64,000 nt of DNA from Anisakis pegreffii (Eukaryota > Nematoda > Chromadorea > Rhabditida > Anisakidae), in NCBI GenBank assembly GCA_035041965.1, contig JAPYMA010000127.1, positions 62,001-126,000 on the forward strand, written 5' to 3'. Each line of letters opens with the position of its first letter. The first letter of the stretch is position 1. The notes beneath the pieces are model-generated. The model was not told the origin of the DNA. It saw only the letters and a program-made list of their open reading frames with translations, and ran no database searches. Both the position numbers and the translations under genes were made by a program. Positions 25,600 to 38,599 of this stretch are shown here, one piece after another.

Positions 25600-28500
25600 T
25601 CGTACATATCACTTCGCTTCAAGAAATATCATATTATTTACATATTTCCAAATGTTTCTCATCCATCTCACAATCACTGATAAACCGATTGTTCGCTGTC
25701 GATCGCTTTGAGAACATCTTTTTTTCGATTGAAGAATTCCAATTTATCGTTCAATCACCTCTTCAAACGCTTAATTTTGGCCGTTCAAAATTATTACGGA
25801 GTATCTTCAAATTTGTAAATTTTTTCTTGCCTCTTAACCACTTTGGTGAGATAAGACTGGCGATTCAATGTTTGCTTGCATTTGCTTAAGCATTCAATAC
25901 GAAATTTCAACAAATACGGAATCCTGTTATTGATGAATTTGCATATTATGAGTTTAAGAATTGCGGAGTTCTGTAAAAATAGCCTCAATCGTTACTTTGT
26001 GGAAATAAAGGTTGAGATAATGCCGTCATCAAATACATTGCTTTCTTCCATCCCCACATCACACTTCTCAAACGAGTTATTTCAGTTTTGAATCAGTCCG
26101 TTAAAAGTTTCAAATTATCCAGCGCGAATGTTCACAGTTTGAAGATGATGGAAGTATTCGAGAATGATCATTTGCAGGAACGAGCACTCGCCTTACACCA
26201 CTCTATCAAATTCAATTAAATTGGCTGAGTATTTAGACTCTCTTGATCAAGTTGAGGAGAAAATATTTGCGATCATTGACTGTTTGCATATGGATTTTTC
26301 ATCATTTCAGATAAAATTTTTTTGCATCTACAGATAAATACTGCTCAATTAATCGCATGGATAGAATCCAGTCTATGCCAACTCTGTTATTCGGATACTC
26401 AATGTGATAAGTGAAACTTATGAAGCACAACGAATTAAGATGCACTTGCTAAGAGTTGAATAGAGCATTGTGTGCTGGTCATTGGAACTGCTTCATGTGC
26501 ACTTGTAAAAGCAGCAGATCGTTTCGAAGCAAACATTTAATTTGACGAGCAGAGAAGCGGAAGGAAGAAAGAAACGTTCACTACGTAAAACAAAGCAGAC
26601 TTATAATCGTCTCCCGATTACGCAAAACTCAACAGATCACAACAATCCATCAACAACAACAATCTGCATTCCTCACATTCCCGAATTTCACCCAGCATTT
26701 ACTTTAGATGCACACCAACTAAGCTGATCCTAAACCAAAAAACATTATCAACATCATTAAAATGACTGAACCGCTCGGTAGCTAATATTCTCCGTTGATA
26801 TTCACCAGCTGGAGCATATTACGATCAATTCCACCATACTGTTTCTAGTCACAAATGCAAGCATGGTCAGTAGAAGCTTGAAGGTATCGACGATTATTAG
26901 CTTTTAAAATTTTCATTCGAACATTCATCATTGGCTAGATTAATACCACTTGTGGATATAAAGGATCACTATCTTTTTCAAAAAAAAAGGATAGAAAATC
27001 TGGTGAGCATTCTAGTTTTGGATATGACTGCGAATTGGATGAATAACTGAAAGCTGGTAGGGTCGGCGGGTGGATAATTTGATTGATTCGAGTTTTGAGT
27101 GTGCATATGATTCAGATGAGTTGTATGACAAAAAGAATCTTGTCAGTTGGAAACGAGTTGTTGTGATGCTGTGCTTGTAGTGAGAGCAGTTTTTATATGA
27201 AGCATTATTGAATTTGCTAAAACGGAAATTCTATATGGAGATCGATGGACGAACACGAAAGTGTTTTGCTGAAGAATTTTGCAGTGTACTGAGTAGTTGT
27301 GTTCAATGTGGACATGTCAAAACTTCAGCAAACAAAACAAACAGAAAATCTCAATGCTGACAATGAGCAAATTAGCGAACGTGGAATTCAATTGTGGAAT
27401 TCAAAAAGGACGAAGTTCAAAGGGGATGGATGTGTCCAACAATGGTGGTTGAGCAAAGAATTGAGGAAACAAAAATCAACAATCATCTTCGGTCGACATT
27501 CGATGTTTTGCAGTTTCTGCTGAAAGAATTCACTAGAATATGAAATTTTTTAGTCATGATTAGATGACGAAGGCCGAAAAACAGCAAAATCAGTGCATAA
27601 AAGTAATCAAGCAGGGAAACTCAACGATGGATTTCCTCATTTGAAACTATTCAAAACTTCATGACCGTTAGATTATTGACTTATGGATTGCTATCTTGTT
27701 ATCATCTCTATTAACATTTTGATCGTAAACGCTGAAGAACGCTCGCTCTGTCTCATTATCCGCTTCTTGCTTCCACATATATGGCGAATAACTTTTCCTC
27801 AATAAAATTCATTCTCTATAACTACGACCATAAAAATGCATATGAGTGGCAGAGTGTATAGTTGAGAACTTTGCAGCAAGGAAACCGCAATGAAACTGAA
27901 ACAGCAAACAAATTGCTCTGGGATTAAATTGGTGTTTGAACTGACACAAATCTCCCTTTTCTGGAGTCATTTAAATGTTGACGTAGGACGAGTTGTTAGA
28001 TTTACGTGATGCGTTGGTGTTTTTTTTTGTTGGTGCTTTCCAAATGCGTTGGTTTATTGGAATATTACGTGACTTCCATCTCGAGCTATTTTAGGAGATT
28101 TTTTTTTTGAAAATTCTTCATTAAAATAACGATTCTGACCACATTCAATTGTGCGTATGCGCGAATTAATAATTTTCAACTTCGGAGCAACGATAACTGA
28201 AGCGCTGATTTGCTTATAAATGTTGAATAAGGTTAGCATGAAAATGGAACGTGACGAAACTTCAGCCTAAATCGTCGTTAACGATTAGGTATCACACCAT
28301 GAACTCCCCCTACCATTTTGTCAGCTAAACGTTATGGTATCTCTCCCAGTAATCATTTACAAGTCCGACTTCAGGCTGGAATTGCACTGATTTCAATACG
28401 AATATATTATATCACATTACCTTCATTTCTTCAGAAAAGAATTTCGAATCACTGCTCACCAATCTCCCATGAAGCAAATCTTCAAAAATTTCAAAAAATG

Positions 28501-28867
28501 TTCAAGTTCCATTGTTTCTGTTCATCAGTTAGCACTCAGAACATAGTTGAAAAACCATAAGCGATTAGAATGTTGAAGTGATTATGTAATGAAAGACGTG
28601 ATCGAATTTAAATGCAATGAGAACATCGTTTATAGATAATCAAGTTTGAAAGCGGATAAATAACAGATCGCAATGAACATGAAGTGTCATTAACAGCGTG
28701 GATATTGGAGTAAAGCAGATCATAGTGAATCGTAATAAAACGTTTGTCATAGACGATCATGAAAATATGACGAAAGAGAAAAAATTGCCAACATGAAACC
28801 GTAAAATAGCACAATAATGCACAGAGGTACACAGAAACGAATAGGTAAAGTTCAGGCGTATGATCAC
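25600..28867. other. intergenic region, no gene recognised
   Basis: Several open frames of 60-75 codons occur on both strands, with no splice sites or family resemblance to support them. The 3' untranslated region of PCNA must lie below 28868. Nothing else was recognised. Confidence 0.5.
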
Positions 28868-31145
28868 TCAGTCATTCATACCGTTGTCTTCTTCATCAAT
28901 TTTCGGTGCTAAGTAGAAGCGCAAATAACCATTTTCCTCAATTCCATATTCAACCACTATAGGCACATCGGAGCACAACGACAATTTTACCTGAAGTTAG
29001 GATTCATTTATTCCAGAATTTTGAAAAAAAACTATTACACAAATAGCTAAGAGTATAATCTTTGCTCAGCGACCCAGTTACTTTTGAATAAGTGACATCT
29101 ACAGTACTAAAGATAGTCGAATTCATGCTTTCACGATGGTTATACAATGGATACTCTCGAACAAAATTCTTCTGAAATCACAAAATGAACGCGATAGTGA
29201 AAAGTTGGATGTTGAAAAACTTTTCGTGAGTGAAAAAAAATTTAGAAATCTTTAAGGGCTATCATTTCAAAATAGAACTTGTGTTCGTAAATTAACAAAT
29301 ATGTATATAACAAAGAAAAGAAAACAATTACCTTTGATGATAATCCAGTAGCCTTGGTGAAATGATTCATATATTTAATGGAGAAATTCGTAGTGACCGG
29401 TTCATTCACAACAACACTAATAGCCTGAAAGAGAATGAAAATGGTACGTGAGCTAAAGCCGATTAGAATGTTTCAACGTTATAACGCTGTTCATATGACC
29501 GATTATTGAATCAGCTAGAAGTGCTTGTTACGAAGGGAATAAATGCAAGTTTTTGGGAAAACGTTCAAGAGCATTTCTTGCCCGAAACAAAGTTGATAGG
29601 TATCTCTAATAACTTCAGTACTTTTAAAAGTGTGCTGAACAGATGCAAAACTACAGAACAAAACTCACTTCGTCATCTTCATCATCTGCATTTTTTGTCG
29701 GTGCATAGCTCACAACCGATGAGCCTGTATCACCTTTACCGGTGAACACAATACCTGCTTTCGTTACGGTTATTGTTAGTGAATCGGAGAACATTGCAAG
29801 GTCACGACAGGTTTTCTGAAAATGATCTGACTTTACGCTTTATGAAACAAACCTTTTACCAAAGTGAACTGCTAAGCCAATGAGTAAAAGAACCATGAAA
29901 ATGATATAGTGGATTAACAGTGAAAGTTATTTCCATAATGAACCAACTCAAATGCTGATGTGAATTCATTATTGGTGAACTGGAAGCTACGTTGACATGG
30001 AGAAACTGGCATATTCGAAAAAGCAAACCTGGAACTCGGAGGATGGCATCACAACAACTGCCGCGTAATCTTGATCAGGAATACCCAAGTGTTCGTTATC
30101 GAGATCCATCATTTTTACAGTTACATCTTGAGCCTTTCCCTTAAACCAAAATGGTTAGCAAAATACTGCGGAGAAAAATATTACGAAACTGGTGAATGCC
30201 AGCCACTATGAAACAGATAGCTTAACAAAGTTAAAACTTAGAATTCTTCGAAATGATCAAGATGAAAGAACTGCAGGGTCTTCGCCAACAAAATATGGCT
30301 GAATTATCAAATAATTTTATTCATTCCATTACTGTACTGGGAACAGCAGTAGGGTTAGTAGCTCTCGGCGAAACCGACAGATGTGCCCTGGTAAACCGGA
30401 TTTCGGTGTTTATCAAATAGCAAATCTGTCATTGACCATATCTGCCACTGTATTTATGGTCACCGATAGGCATTCATCCAGCGGTCACCGACGAAAGTCT
30501 GTTGGTTACCAACCCTATTGTGAACTGTGTGACATGCATGAGATTTATTTTTCACAGTTTGAAGGCTGAAAAACAATGAAAATATGCGAGTTAAATTCAA
30601 AAACGAACTCTCTTAGTATCTTCGAATGTGAACGTAATTGAGTCAGCGTCATTCTCTTCATATCTAATGAGACAAGTGTCATCATTATTAGCACATTTCA
30701 AAGCTTTAGCCATATTCGCTAAGCTCATTCCCAAATTAATGGTTCGATCACAACGATACGTTTCAAACAAGCCAACTTCTAGTTTCAACGATACTAACGC
30801 CACATGAGACGAGTCCATTGCCTACAAACAACGATAAATGAAATGCGGACAGGTGGTCCTCTAGTTCATGCGGCTTCGTAGAAACCACGTAAATTACACA
30901 GTTACCTGCTACGACCGCTTCCTCCTTTAAAAATGTGAAAATTGGGTCTGCGCCTCTATCCAGGCATAAGCCTAATTGGTATTAGACAAACGGTGAATTT
31001 GTACAAATAACTAGACAGAGAAAAACATTACCTGGAGGCACATTGCGTTTTCACTGCAGTCGAACGGAGCATTTGTGACCAAATCCTTGATTGCTTCAAT
31101 AATCTTCTTTAACAATGCAGCACTGGTAAGTTTTGCTTCAAACAT
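28868..31145 (-). CDS. PCNA, the DNA polymerase sliding clamp
   Basis: Six coding exons: 31145-31032, 30821-30609, 30139-30029, 29815-29669, 29424-29332 and 28990-28868, all joined in phase 0, giving 266 residues. The protein starts [20 protein letters not shown] and contains the highly conserved [20 protein letters not shown], the interdomain-loop region [21 protein letters not shown] and [10 protein letters not shown]. It ends [14 protein letters not shown]. It is slightly longer than the usual 261 residues, through an acidic run (NADDEDDE) and the C-terminal tail. The ring-shaped homotrimer encircles DNA in the nucleus and tethers polymerases, ligase and repair factors. Lys165, in the context TVTKAG, lines up with the lysine ubiquitinated in translesion synthesis (K164 elsewhere). 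A TTTTTCAG acceptor 36 bases before the ATG suggests a trans-spliced mRNA. The gene looks intact and complete. Confidence 0.97.
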
Positions 31146-31180
31146 TTTCGCCCGTAAATGTAAAGTGGCAAGACTGAGCA

Positions 31181-31188
31181 CTGAAAAA
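31181..31188 (-). promoter_or_regulatory. candidate spliced-leader acceptor of PCNA
   Basis: TTTTTCAG on the minus strand ends at 31181, which would leave a 35-base 5' leader before the PCNA ATG at 31145. Acceptors at this distance are usual for trans-spliced nematode mRNAs. Whether a spliced leader is used cannot be seen from the DNA. Confidence 0.4.
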
Positions 31189-31189
31189 T

Positions 31190-32601
31190 CATCAAATTCA
31201 GAAATGCATTCACGTAGCTGGCTAGGCAGCACTACCATTATCAAACTGATGACAATCACAGAAACGTTTAATCATCACGCGACCGGAAAGGTACTCTTCA
31301 TTAAAACAATGTAATGCAGTAAATCTCGAGCTCTTCAATGACGTTATTTCACCAAATTTCAGGGTAAGCACAAAAAAAGAGCAAACACTAAATCGATGAA
31401 GATAATGTCTATTTACAAGATAGAATTCGCCGGCGTAAAATCAGAACTAAGCGCAATGATCATTCAGATATCGGTTTAAACGCCCTAAGCGCACGGTCGA
31501 ACATCCTAACAAAAACCCCGTCACAAAAATAGCCCCGACACGATGAATCCAGAGTGAATCGATTGACGAACATCAGAAGAAAATGAAGAAACACAGCGTT
31601 TTCGCGCCACATTTTAAGTTTGGCGCTCTTTGCATGAAGTGAAATTTTCGTAATTTAACGAATAACAACACAATACTTTCATTCGGCCATTGCAACTCCA
31701 AAATCTCAATTGTATAACCACCAGCAATAGAGCGGTATTTGAGGTTGTTTGTGGCATATTACATATTTGTTTAAAACTTATATTAACCGACCACAAGCTT
31801 AAGAACAGCACAGACAAAAATATCGAAGAAGTATTCCCCTGGAATTTTAAAGTTTCATTCATGTGAACAGAATCTCCTCCATTATGATTCTGAATGATCT
31901 GAACGTAGAATTGTGTTCGTCCAGAAGAATGTCGTTCATTCGTGCAAGAAATGAATGTTATACAAAAGAAATTGCTGTGAAATATAATACTTACATATAA
32001 AACAGAATCTCCAAAAATATTCGAGAAGTCAAAAGAAGAAATGGTGTATTCAAGGAATTCAACATGTTACATTTTGCGGCTCTTCACCTTCAGGCCGTCT
32101 GTGTGCTAAATTGAACTCCTCAGATTTTTCAGCATTTGTACGCACTCCCATACGATCCAGAATATTGTTCAGACACACGACTATCAAAATTGCGGAGGTT
32201 TGATGTGCACTGGGCAGAAACAGCACATTTTCGAAACCTTAATCTACGAGTTGTCAAAATAACCAACTTGAACTGGAACAATTACGAAATTTTACAATTT
32301 TTCAGCACAGCTCAGGTTGATTTGTCAGGAAATTAAATACAGTCTAAAGAGAAGCCTTTCATTCGGGATGTGACTGTCTATATATCACCACAATTGGCAT
32401 AAACAGTACGGTTTACGATCGCAATTGGCATATAATTATTGCAAGAAGGTCGATGAACATGAACATAAGGTCGATGGTTTCTTTATCACCAACACTTGAT
32501 TGTTCCCACAAATGAATATCGAATTGGGCATTTGAGATGTTAACAATTTTTAACACATGCAACCAATCAAGTAATATTCTTTATCAATCTGTACATAAAC
32601 T
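31190..32601. other. spacer between the TRM9-like gene and PCNA
   Basis: About 1.4 kb lies between the stop of the upstream minus-strand gene and the start of PCNA. It has no exon I can support; an 82-codon minus-strand frame at 31862-31614 has no family resemblance. The spacing is too long for a typical Caenorhabditis operon, so PCNA probably has its own promoter here. Confidence 0.5.
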
Positions 32602-35600
32602 TCAATTGGTCACAGCAGATGATTTTGAAACGATATATTTTTGGCTTTGTACTATTGAAGTATCACATTTCTCGGCCACCACACTCCAGTTGGCATGTTC
32701 GTATTGCACCGAAACTACTCGCAGTGTTGGAACCATCGCGACCAGTTCCTCTAACTCACCCTGCAAGCATTCCTCTACATGAACTAACACCTTCCATTTC
32801 CAAGCTATTCTTCAAATTTCAAAATTTTATCAAAGTTTGTCTTTATTCGATAGGTATGGTGGCTAATTTCTCATATAAATTTCTAAATGAGCTCATGCTT
32901 AGAATAACTGCAATATATCTTCCGGAAACACACAATCTGGCTTCAAGAGATCATTTGCTGGGAATATCTAATCGCTAATGACTAGCAAAGAGTTTAATGG
33001 AGTTCATTTCAAGAGATCTTCGAAATTAGCACTGAATTTGGAACGTTTTGTTTTGTTTCACTCGTCACTTTGAATGAAGTGATATTTCACCGATCAATGA
33101 TTGAAAAGTGTTAAGAAACCTGTTTGAAAACATGGTAGTATCGATAAAATGTGACCCTCTGGAGCGTACTTAGTGCTTCTTGAACTGCTTCGGTTACGAT
33201 CGTTTCGCTCAATTCTACAGCCAATTGCTCTTCCACACCGATCATCAATGATGCCAGTCGACGACCTGAAGGTATCACTCAACTTTGTAAGTTCAACAAA
33301 TTTTCCAAACTCCAACATTGGATCGAGAATATTCGAGCTAGGTTGTTAATCGATAACGACTTGTGGTAAAACTGGAGCGCTTTACTAATTGTAAGATTTC
33401 ACTTTAATGTTGAAAACTACAATTAATCTTCAGTGTTGAAAACTAATTTTTCTTCTATAAATTAACATTCACGAATACCTATGAGTCTTTGTTTCCCACT
33501 TCACCTAAGCGACGATTCACCAATTCTTAGCTCTGCTGAGTGAGCGTGATAAACTGAATGTTCATCGCATGGGAAGCTTCATTCAATGATTTCTTGTTAT
33601 CGAATAACAACCTTGATGTTGATTTCTCAATTGAATTCCACAGATATTCACCATAAGATTGAGAAAGCTTACGCAATGCAGGACTCCAACGTCCTATACC
33701 AGAGACGATTTTCGCCGTTCGACTGCTTTTAGAGGGAAAAATCTTTAGCATCGATGGAGGACGCTTTTTCGGTGCGTTATTCCAAAATCTTGCAAATACT
33801 CGGTCCAAAACATTAGTCAATGAGACTGTTTGTTGTGATGCAGTTGATGGCTGCTGATTCGAAAGATCGATTGGTATTGAACCCTGAATGGTGAACATTT
33901 CATGTTGTCAATTCATCCTCTGTTAATACTACAACCGATAACGTGAAATCCTATCCTTTGATGTCAGCAAGTAGTTAAATAGATGGGTGATTAACCGTGC
34001 AAATATGCTATGAACAGGTTGAAGTAAAGGTCGTCAAAAGCTGGAAGCGATATCGCCAACTAGTGATAGTTTTGAAAACTCATTTCTCCAAACAGTTTTC
34101 AGACGTAATCAAATCAGGAGAAGAATATCAAAAACCTCTATTATTCGCTGTTCTTTGGTGGAGTCCAGGTGAAATCTGACAAGCGGAGGATGACCTTCAA
34201 ATACGAGAACAAAATAATCCACAGGTGATATGAATAAGAATTATAAATTGTGAATGAAACCATAAATTATTTATTATACATACACATAAATCATATACCG
34301 TCATTATTAATTGACCATTTTTAATCGGATAAAAACTTAAAAATTAGGAAAAAAATCGAAATTTTATGTTCTTCCACTTGATTAGATAGTGATAACTTTT
34401 GTTCGTGTCATCGCAATTTTTAATTGAACTGATCATCTACCAGTAAGTGGATTGCACTCATCTCAACGTCCATAAATCACAACTAATAATAGGAAGCATC
34501 AATAATAGCATCAATGAACACTGAATTTCTAACCATTCGAAGGATTCTCATGAAGATGCCACGGTACAAGTAAATCTTGCGACGTAAACGACCCATTTGG
34601 TTGCTCAAATGCCCATGCGTAGATCAAAACGCGTCCCCTAAACTTATGTATCACATCAACGTCAGAAGCTATGAAGAGGAAATAACCAATTGAACATGTA
34701 GCGTTCAATTTGCATTTGATTCACTAATAGTGAGAGTTCATCACCAACGATTGTTTACCTCATGAGCCTAACATTTTTGGTTGATGTCGCAGTGATGCAA
34801 AATCACTCAGTACGCTCTCTACTCAAGCAATTTTTGTGATCCTTTCGTTTGTGAATTAAGTGGACCATTCTAATGTGTGCACTGGATAGTACAATTGTTC
34901 AGGCTAGGAAAGATCCTCCAAAATGTTTCTCCTCATCTTAATGCAACGGAATGATCGGAATTTTTTAAGCCAATCGTTTAGAGACTTAAACTCACTGGAG
35001 AAGAACTTACTTTTTCCTCAGACATCGCGCTATTTCAGCGAGTGATTTTCGCCTCCGTTCGAGCGTCGTAAAATGATGCACTACCGACACAAAGAGTGCG
35101 GCATCAACTGATTCGTCTCTGAATGAGGCTGAGTTCAGTTAATCGCATTGCAATTGAAAATCGTTATCGTAAAATGCATCGTTGGTTTGCGACGCAGTCG
35201 AACGTGAAAAACCCATGGAATGTGGAACAGACGGAGAGCCGAAGACCACGCTGACAGTGAGATAACAAGTATCGTGAGAACTGGATTTTTTCACTCAACA
35301 ATACGAAAGCACTCTCATTTACGAGCTCTGGAGTGCCGCAATAGAAGTAGAACTGTCAGAAGGATTACAGAATAATGCTCTCCGTTTTTAGATTCTAACA
35401 TGTCGTGAATTTATTGCGCTGACAATGATATGATGATATGATTATGATGATTCAATGATTATGATTCAATGCACTACAATATGATATATGTCTCATTCCG
35501 AAAGGCGGGGTAACAGCCTGACCTTTCCTTATGAGGCAATATTCCATTTCATACAATCAGGAGCTCCTCTAGGCACCCGTATTTTTGTCTTCTTAAGAAG

Positions 35601-36281
35601 AGACATGGAAAGCCTTGTGGTTTGGTCGGCCGACTAATGAAAGTGAATGTGTGCCAGAATGACGAAGAATACTCTGATTATTGAACATCAAACTTTTCAT
35701 TTGACTTACCTGTAAGGTAAGTAGAGTGCATCTGCAAGATGCACATCGGCAAGTGGATGTTTGTATATTTGTTGAAGTACACCAGGACACATGTCGCTAC
35801 CCAACAAGAAGCCGTCATCGATTCTATACTTCATCTGTCCACAGCCTTGAAAACAATGCTTTATCAAACTATTTTGCAGTTTCAAACAAATTGTTTGAAG
35901 TGATTTGTTCAATCACGATAGAATCTTCAATCTGTGATCAGCATTCCGAAGAGAGCAGAAATACAAATCAGTTTAAGGCAATGAAACAACTCCGGCAAAA
36001 AGGTGATCGCTCTTAAAACGAATTTAAATCGTAATGAACCAAACAACCATAGTTTAGGTGAGTGAAGCTTGAAACAGGAAAGCATGTATTCGAACGAATA
36101 GAATGTGATAGGCAAAGAAAATTAACTCACCGACATCAATAACAACAGAACCGCTCGGAAGGCTGCTTATAAATGATTTTACATTTGGCCAAATGCGAAG
36201 TTTTTTACTGGAATCATTTTGTGCTGTGTGCGATGCTAATCGGGTGTATACCTCGTGAACGTATTGCGCTTCAACTTCCAT
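32602..36281 (-). CDS. TRM9/TRMT9B-type tRNA (wobble uridine) methyltransferase
   Basis: Eight exons: 36281-36131, 35845-35710, 35118-35011, 34637-34534, 34194-34136, 33883-33673, 33265-33120 and 32760-32602. All phases agree, giving 357 residues. SAM-binding motif I is VIDVGCGQMKY (about residues 46-56); the motif II acid lies in LGSDMCP; next come DALYLPYRDESVDAALFVS and VVHHFTTLERR. LIYAWAFEQ and LLVPWHL follow, then a basic/serine insertion, then the family end motifs FYRYYHVFKQGELEELV and NWSVVAEK. Yeast Trm9 and the ALKBH8 methyltransferase domain convert cm5U34 to mcm5U34 in tRNA, working with Trm112. This protein lacks AlkB and RRM domains, so it is the stand-alone form; the insertion before RYYHVF resembles TRMT9B-like animal proteins. 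The 59-base exon 34194-34136 is supported mainly by phase and splice sites. The start is the first Met of the conserved EAQYVHEVY block. Confidence 0.93.
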
Positions 36282-36392
36282 AGTGTTTTCTGCCCGATTT
36301 GTTGATGATGTGTTTCTATCGTTTACAATATTCAACGAATTTATCGTATTATGTGAATAAGCAAGCAAAAGGATCGCTGATATCGACTGGTA

Positions 36393-36400
36393 CTGAAAAT
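36393..36400 (-). promoter_or_regulatory. candidate spliced-leader acceptor of the TRM9-like gene
   Basis: ATTTTCAG on the minus strand lies 112 bases upstream of the proposed ATG at 36281. The frame is open between them, with no in-frame ATG, so the acceptor could mark the mRNA 5' end or a cis-spliced 5' exon. Confidence 0.25.
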
Positions 36401-36758
36401 CTGACAAAAGTACCTCGATAAATTAATGGTTACGACTGCTGCTAATCTCAGCTCGAATTGAATTGGAACACGAGGAGGTTCATATGAATTTATTGGCGCA
36501 CTGAATAAGATTTTCCAGATTAGAATCGCTGACGAACTAAAACAATTCCCTGATGTATCAATCAATTCATCACTTCATTGATCATTGCTACATACTATTG
36601 AATATCACTAATAGAGAGTTCAAAAGGTGATAGTCGAATCTCACAATCAGCAAACTGTCTGATCTTCATTTGTCGTTAAGCTGATGAAATTTCAGTTGGA
36701 ATTTCCAAAGAAGTGATTCAGAATTAATGCATGAAAAGCGCACTTTGTGATGCATAAC

Positions 36759-36838
36759 AAAAATTGATACGTAATAGATACGTAATATCTATTACGTATC
36801 AAAAATTCATACGTAATAGATATTACGTATCAATTTTT
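36759..36838. repeat. compound palindrome, 80 bases
   Basis: The words GATACGTAATA and its complement TATTACGTATC occur five times in alternating orientation, framed by AAAAATTGATAC on the left and GTATCAATTTTT on the right. The inner part (36776-36800) is itself self-complementary, so the strand can fold in more than one way. It lies about 0.5 kb upstream of the TRM9-like gene, outside coding sequence. Confidence 0.85.
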
Positions 36839-38584
36839 CCATTAAACTCCGCTCGCAACACGTCTTCTGATTAATTTAGCCTTTGCGAAGTTGCGTTAGA
36901 TCACTCTGCTGGATTAATGAATACAATACAATATTAATGAATTTATAGAAAATGTGAATTTTCAAAATTTTCTGCGATGCAAAAGTTCCCAATGGAATTC
37001 AGAGCATACTGATTAAAGTGAATTGTTCGAAAAAAAAAACTTCAAAAGGATTCTTTGCTCCGTCCGAATGAACTGAGGTTGTGGGAGATTTAAGATGAAA
37101 TAATCCAACTGAGTCAGGTGTTTGATAACGTTATCATATTCGTAGTTGAGAGCAAATTAAAGAACTAGAACATATATCTGTTTTTACCAATTCAGGAACT
37201 GATGGATTTCGATGCGATTTCGTATTCCGTCAGTATCGACAATATAACTCTGATTGGTTTTGAATCAGTCGCAGTCATTCTCATTGTATAGAAAGCCCGA
37301 GATGTTTGAAAATGGGAACATCTAATTCCGGGAATCATCTGAGCTCACAGGAAAATGTTTCTACTTAAGAACAGTCATTAATCATCATTAAAACGAGCTG
37401 CAGTTATTTGATGATTTGATGGGTTCAGTTATGTTTAGTACCTTTAAAATTGCATCTTCCTCATTTTCCACAGTCGTTGCTGAGTGGTTTGTGGCTTTGA
37501 GGACTTCTCGACCGAAAGAAAAATGGATTTTTTTGATGTATTAATTCTTCGTTGCGAAGCCAGATATAAATTTTTCTACTGCAGTAGCTCTTCTGTAATG
37601 TTGGATAGGTTACTGGATTTCTGCTATCGAGAAGAGAGCACTAGTTGGTCACCACAATTTTTTAAAATTATCTCTTCTTAATTTATGCAAACGAAATTTC
37701 TGGGTTTTTTGCCTCAATGACTCACAGAATCCAAAGTTTGTATGAATGCTAGTGTATAGAAATCCGCCTTTGGAATAGACGTTCTAATTGTGGAAACCGC
37801 CCGGAGACAGCACATGAACGTGACAAAGTGTGTTCTGGATAACCCAGAACATCACATCATACCACAACAGAAGAAATGGCAACGTTAGATTGACAAGCAA
37901 TAGAATAGAGTAAAAATGAAACGATTTGATTGGAATGTATTGTTTTCGATGCAACAGAGCGAAGTGAAGCATTATAGAAAGACACTGAATTTAGAAGAAA
38001 ATGGGAATGAAATGCGAAAACGAAATCAGAAAATTTATCGCCGCATAATGTTGTTCTAGTTCACCAGAACGCTTGAGTTTCGAGTTAAATGGCCGAAAAT
38101 TGACTTTTTCGATTCATTTTTAACTCTATGAAGTATCACATTTGAGCAATCATTGCACAGCGATAAATGTGTCGATTGGAGATCATTTAAGGGTGTTTTC
38201 GGGGCACCAAAAATAGCTTGATTCATACTTATCCTTGAACGCATCATGTTTACTTATTCAAGTATGTGCAGGACTCAATAATAAGGATGCTTAAATTGTA
38301 TCAATCAAACGACATAAACCATTAAAATTTTGGGTTCGAATAGAGACAAAGGTAATTGAACTCGATGGATATCTTGCGATGTTATTGTCCCAAAGATGAC
38401 AAATTCAAACATTTCCATCTCGCAAAATCTCCTCACTATGATTTTGTTACTTTCCCTATTGCCTAACGAATTGTGAAAATTCACTCATGTAGAATTCGTC
38501 AAGTAATCGTGGGAACTGAAGCCTGAAGTAGCCGACATTTAAGCAATGAGTGACAAAATAAAGCCGAAATGAAATTACGTAGCA

Positions 38585-38599
38585 AAAAAAAAAAAAAAC
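38585..38599. repeat. A homopolymer run
   Basis: A run of about 15 A residues, followed by CAGCAG, in a gene-free stretch. No retroposed copy was seen next to it. Confidence 0.7.

Noticed and set aside
33527..33672. Continuation of the TRM9-like exon to a stop at 33527
   Set aside because: A strong GTAAGC donor after 33673 joins in phase to exon 33265, which carries the family motif RYYHVF; the read-through tail has no family resemblance.
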